DNA of 7,585 nucleotides from Pseudomonadota bacterium (GTDB taxonomy: Bacteria; Pseudomonadota; Alphaproteobacteria; Micropepsales; Micropepsaceae), in NCBI GenBank assembly GCA_021817355.1, contig JAKAVI010000113.1, positions 1 to 7,585 of the forward strand, read 5' to 3'. Position numbers and translations under genes: made by a program. Below the pieces are notes generated by a model that ran no database searches, was not told where the DNA came from, and saw only the letters and a program-made list of their open reading frames with translations. Positions 6,395 through 7,585 of the stretch are shown one piece after another; positions within the stretch are counted from its first letter, which is position 1, and each line of letters opens with the position of its first letter.

Positions 6395-7011
6395 GTGGAA
6401 AGGGCGCCAATTGCCCCAAGACCCGCAAGCGTCAGGTCGCGCAGCCTTAGGCAGTTCCGTCCGTTGATGCCGCCCAGGCCATAGACCGGCAGTTGCGCTG
6501 CGCGGCTGAACGCTGCGAGCCGGAACGGACCCAGGCTGGCGCCGCCCTTATGGCTCTGACTGGCAAAGACGGATGAGACAAACGCTGCATCGGCACCGCC
6601 TCTGGCTGCGTGATGCAGGGCCGCCAGATCATGCACGGCGTAGCTGATGAACCAGTCCGGTCGGCGTGTGCGCCAGTAGGAGAGGGCGTCATGGCGCGCC
6701 TGAGGAAGGTGCAGGCCATCGGCACCGCAGCGGCTGGCAAGCACCGGATCATCAGCGATCAGGAGCACATGGTGTCGCGTCCGGCAGATCGGGCCGCAGC
6801 TCTGTGCCAGTTGCGCGCGCTGCAGCGGATCCTGCGCGCGCAGGATGACAAGGCTGCCCTTTGGCAGCACTTTGATCGCCTCAGCCGGAGCAGGAAGCCG
6901 CACGTCATCGCTTAGCAGAGCCAAAGCGGGTATGCGTTTGGCATAGCGCGATTGCGCGTTGAGCTGCAGGGCGGCTCTTGCTAGTTTCATCCGCTCGCGC
7001 AATTCGGCCAT
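6391..7011 (-). CDS. Thiamine phosphate synthase/TenI-family protein, probably not a true ThiE
   Basis: 206 residues with the TIM-barrel signatures of the ThiE/TenI superfamily: VLLIADDPVLASRCGADG (82-99) with GADGLHLPQ (96-104), AFVSSVFASQSHKGGASLG (143-161) and PVYGLGGI (175-182). True ThiE normally has an N-D-R-type segment where this protein has A-D-D, and a T-x-T-K segment where it has S-Q-S-H-K. The early Q-x-R-x-K pyrimidine/pyrophosphate-binding motif is not evident either. It therefore looks like the divergent alphaproteobacterial type usually annotated thiamine phosphate synthase; a regulatory or salvage role is as likely as catalysis. The ATG at 7011 has GAGAGGG (7018-7024) 6 nt upstream, inside yggS. 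An internal Met8 (6990) is possible but has no well-placed Shine-Dalgarno. Its stop overlaps the porin stop. Confidence 0.85.
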   Translation of the reverse strand: MAELRERMKLARAALQLNAQSRYAKRIPALALLSDDVRLPAPAEAIKVLPKGSLVILRAQDPLQRAQLAQSCGPICRTRHHVLLIADDPVLASRCGADGLHLPQARHDALSYWRTRRPDWFISYAVHDLAALHHAARGGADAAFVSSVFASQSHKGGASLGPFRLAAFSRAAQLPVYGLGGINGRNCLRLRDLTLAGLGAIGALST

Positions 7012-7013
7012 TC

Positions 7014-7585
7014 ATGTCCCTCTCACCAGATTCTCAAAGCCGCCTCGATGCCATTGTGGCGCGCATCGAGGCGGCGCGAAAGCGCAGCGTCAAACCGGCA
7101 CCGTTCACCCATCTGATTGCGGTGTCCAAGACGCACGGGCCTGAAGAGGTCGAGGCCCTGATCAAAGCTGGGCAACGGCGCTTCGGCGAGAACCGGGTGC
7201 AGGAGGCTAAAGCCAAGTTTGAGGCACTCATGGCCCGCGATCGTGGTCTTGAACTGCACCTGATCGGGCCCCTGCAGACCAACAAGGTGCGCGATGCTGT
7301 CGCGCTCTTTGACTACATTCATGCGCTGGACCGCCCAAAGCTCGCCCTTGCCCTCGCCAGCGAGCGCGATGCCACGGGACGCTGTCCGTCTTTGTTCGTA
7401 CAGGTCAACACTGGCGAGGAAGCACAGAAGTCCGGGGTGGCGCCGTCCATGGTGCCCGAACTTGTGAGTCTTGCGCGCGATGAACTGAGGCTGCCGGTGG
7501 TTGGGCTGATGTGCATCCCGCCCGCGCAGGAGCAGCCGGCGCCACACTTTGCCCTTCTGGCGAGCCTTGCCCGTGAGCTCGCCCT
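7014..7585 (+). CDS. yggS: Pyridoxal phosphate homeostasis protein YggS, C-terminus cut by the window edge
   Basis: PLP-binding, alanine-racemase-fold protein (YggS/PROSC/PLPBP family) that binds PLP without known catalysis and buffers free PLP and amino-acid pools in the cytoplasm. 190 residues are visible with no stop. The PLP lysine is Lys39 in LIAVSKTHG (34-42), followed by FGENRVQEAK (57-66), HLIGPLQTNK (82-91), VNTGEEAQKSGV (131-142) and VGLMCIPP (163-170). About 30-40 residues, including the expected C-terminal glycine-rich phosphate-binding segment, lie beyond the window. The ATG at 7014 aligns with the E. coli start within a few residues. No purine-rich Shine-Dalgarno is visible before it, and the upstream region is coding for the divergent TenI-like gene. 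A promoter must lie inside that gene; I found only a poor match (TTGAGC at 6959, TAGTTT at 6982). Confidence 0.96.
   Translation, partial: MSLSPDSQSRLDAIVARIEAARKRSVKPAPFTHLIAVSKTHGPEEVEALIKAGQRRFGENRVQEAKAKFEALMARDRGLELHLIGPLQTNKVRDAVALFDYIHALDRPKLALALASERDATGRCPSLFVQVNTGEEAQKSGVAPSMVPELVSLARDELRLPVVGLMCIPPAQEQPAPHFALLASLARELA
7018..7024 (-). promoter_or_regulatory. Shine-Dalgarno of the TenI-like gene, inside yggS
   Basis: GAGAGGG on the minus strand lies 6 nt before the ATG at 7011 and falls within codons 2-4 of yggS on the opposite strand. It supports the 7011 start over the internal ATG at 6990 and shows that the 5' signals of the two divergent genes overlap. Confidence 0.6.

Noticed and set aside
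6401..6418. Possible bidirectional terminator near the convergent stops
   Set aside because: Only a 4-bp GGGC/GCCC stem is present, inside coding sequence and without a T-tract.
1..7585. Mobile element, CRISPR array, toxin-antitoxin or defence system
   Set aside because: I found no terminal inverted repeats, transposase motifs, spaced direct repeats or defence domains, and the genes are housekeeping or envelope genes of even composition.

Overview
This window looks like a chromosomal segment of a GC-rich alphaproteobacterium. The case rests on the long PheS, whose C-terminal tail has the form seen in this class. It is supported by the alphaproteobacterial style of L20, the outer-membrane porin, and a degenerate ThiE/TenI-like gene beside yggS. 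No genus can be named from the sequence alone. No mobile element, CRISPR array, tRNA or rRNA gene is visible. Base composition and codon use look even throughout, so nothing suggests recent transfer.

Left part (1-4063, minus strand): a translation operon read right to left, rpmI (L35) - rplT (L20) - pheS - pheT. A promoter-like sequence lies in a 10-bp palindrome at 4035-4044. The leader that follows can fold into three small hairpins. The genes are tightly packed: the rplT Shine-Dalgarno overlaps the rpmI stop, and pheS/pheT overlap as ATGA. The one real gap, between rplT and pheS (3261-3395), holds two good stem-loops. infC, often first in this operon, is not upstream here. pheT runs off the left edge, with about nine tenths of the gene present.

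Middle part (4004-6394): a gene-free, hairpin-rich interval leads into a plus-strand group of three envelope genes. These are mscL (mechanosensitive channel), a secreted protein of about 177 residues resembling DUF3828-type proteins, and an outer-membrane porin of 396 residues. The gaps are 0 and 4 nt, so they are probably one transcript. One encodes an inner-membrane channel, one a periplasmic protein and one an outer-membrane channel, which suggests, but does not prove, a shared role in osmotic or envelope physiology.

Right part (6391-7585): a minus-strand gene of the thiamine-phosphate-synthase/TenI fold, lacking several catalytic signatures of true ThiE, meets the porin gene tail to tail with overlapping stop codons. 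It starts 2 nt from the divergent start of yggS (PLP homeostasis protein), which runs off the right edge. The mutual embedding of the 5' signals of these two genes is the tightest piece of architecture in the window.

Overall this is mostly an ordinary housekeeping region. The items most worth a second look are the mscL-unknown-porin cluster, the TenI-like/yggS divergent pair, and the structured leaders of rpmI and pheS.
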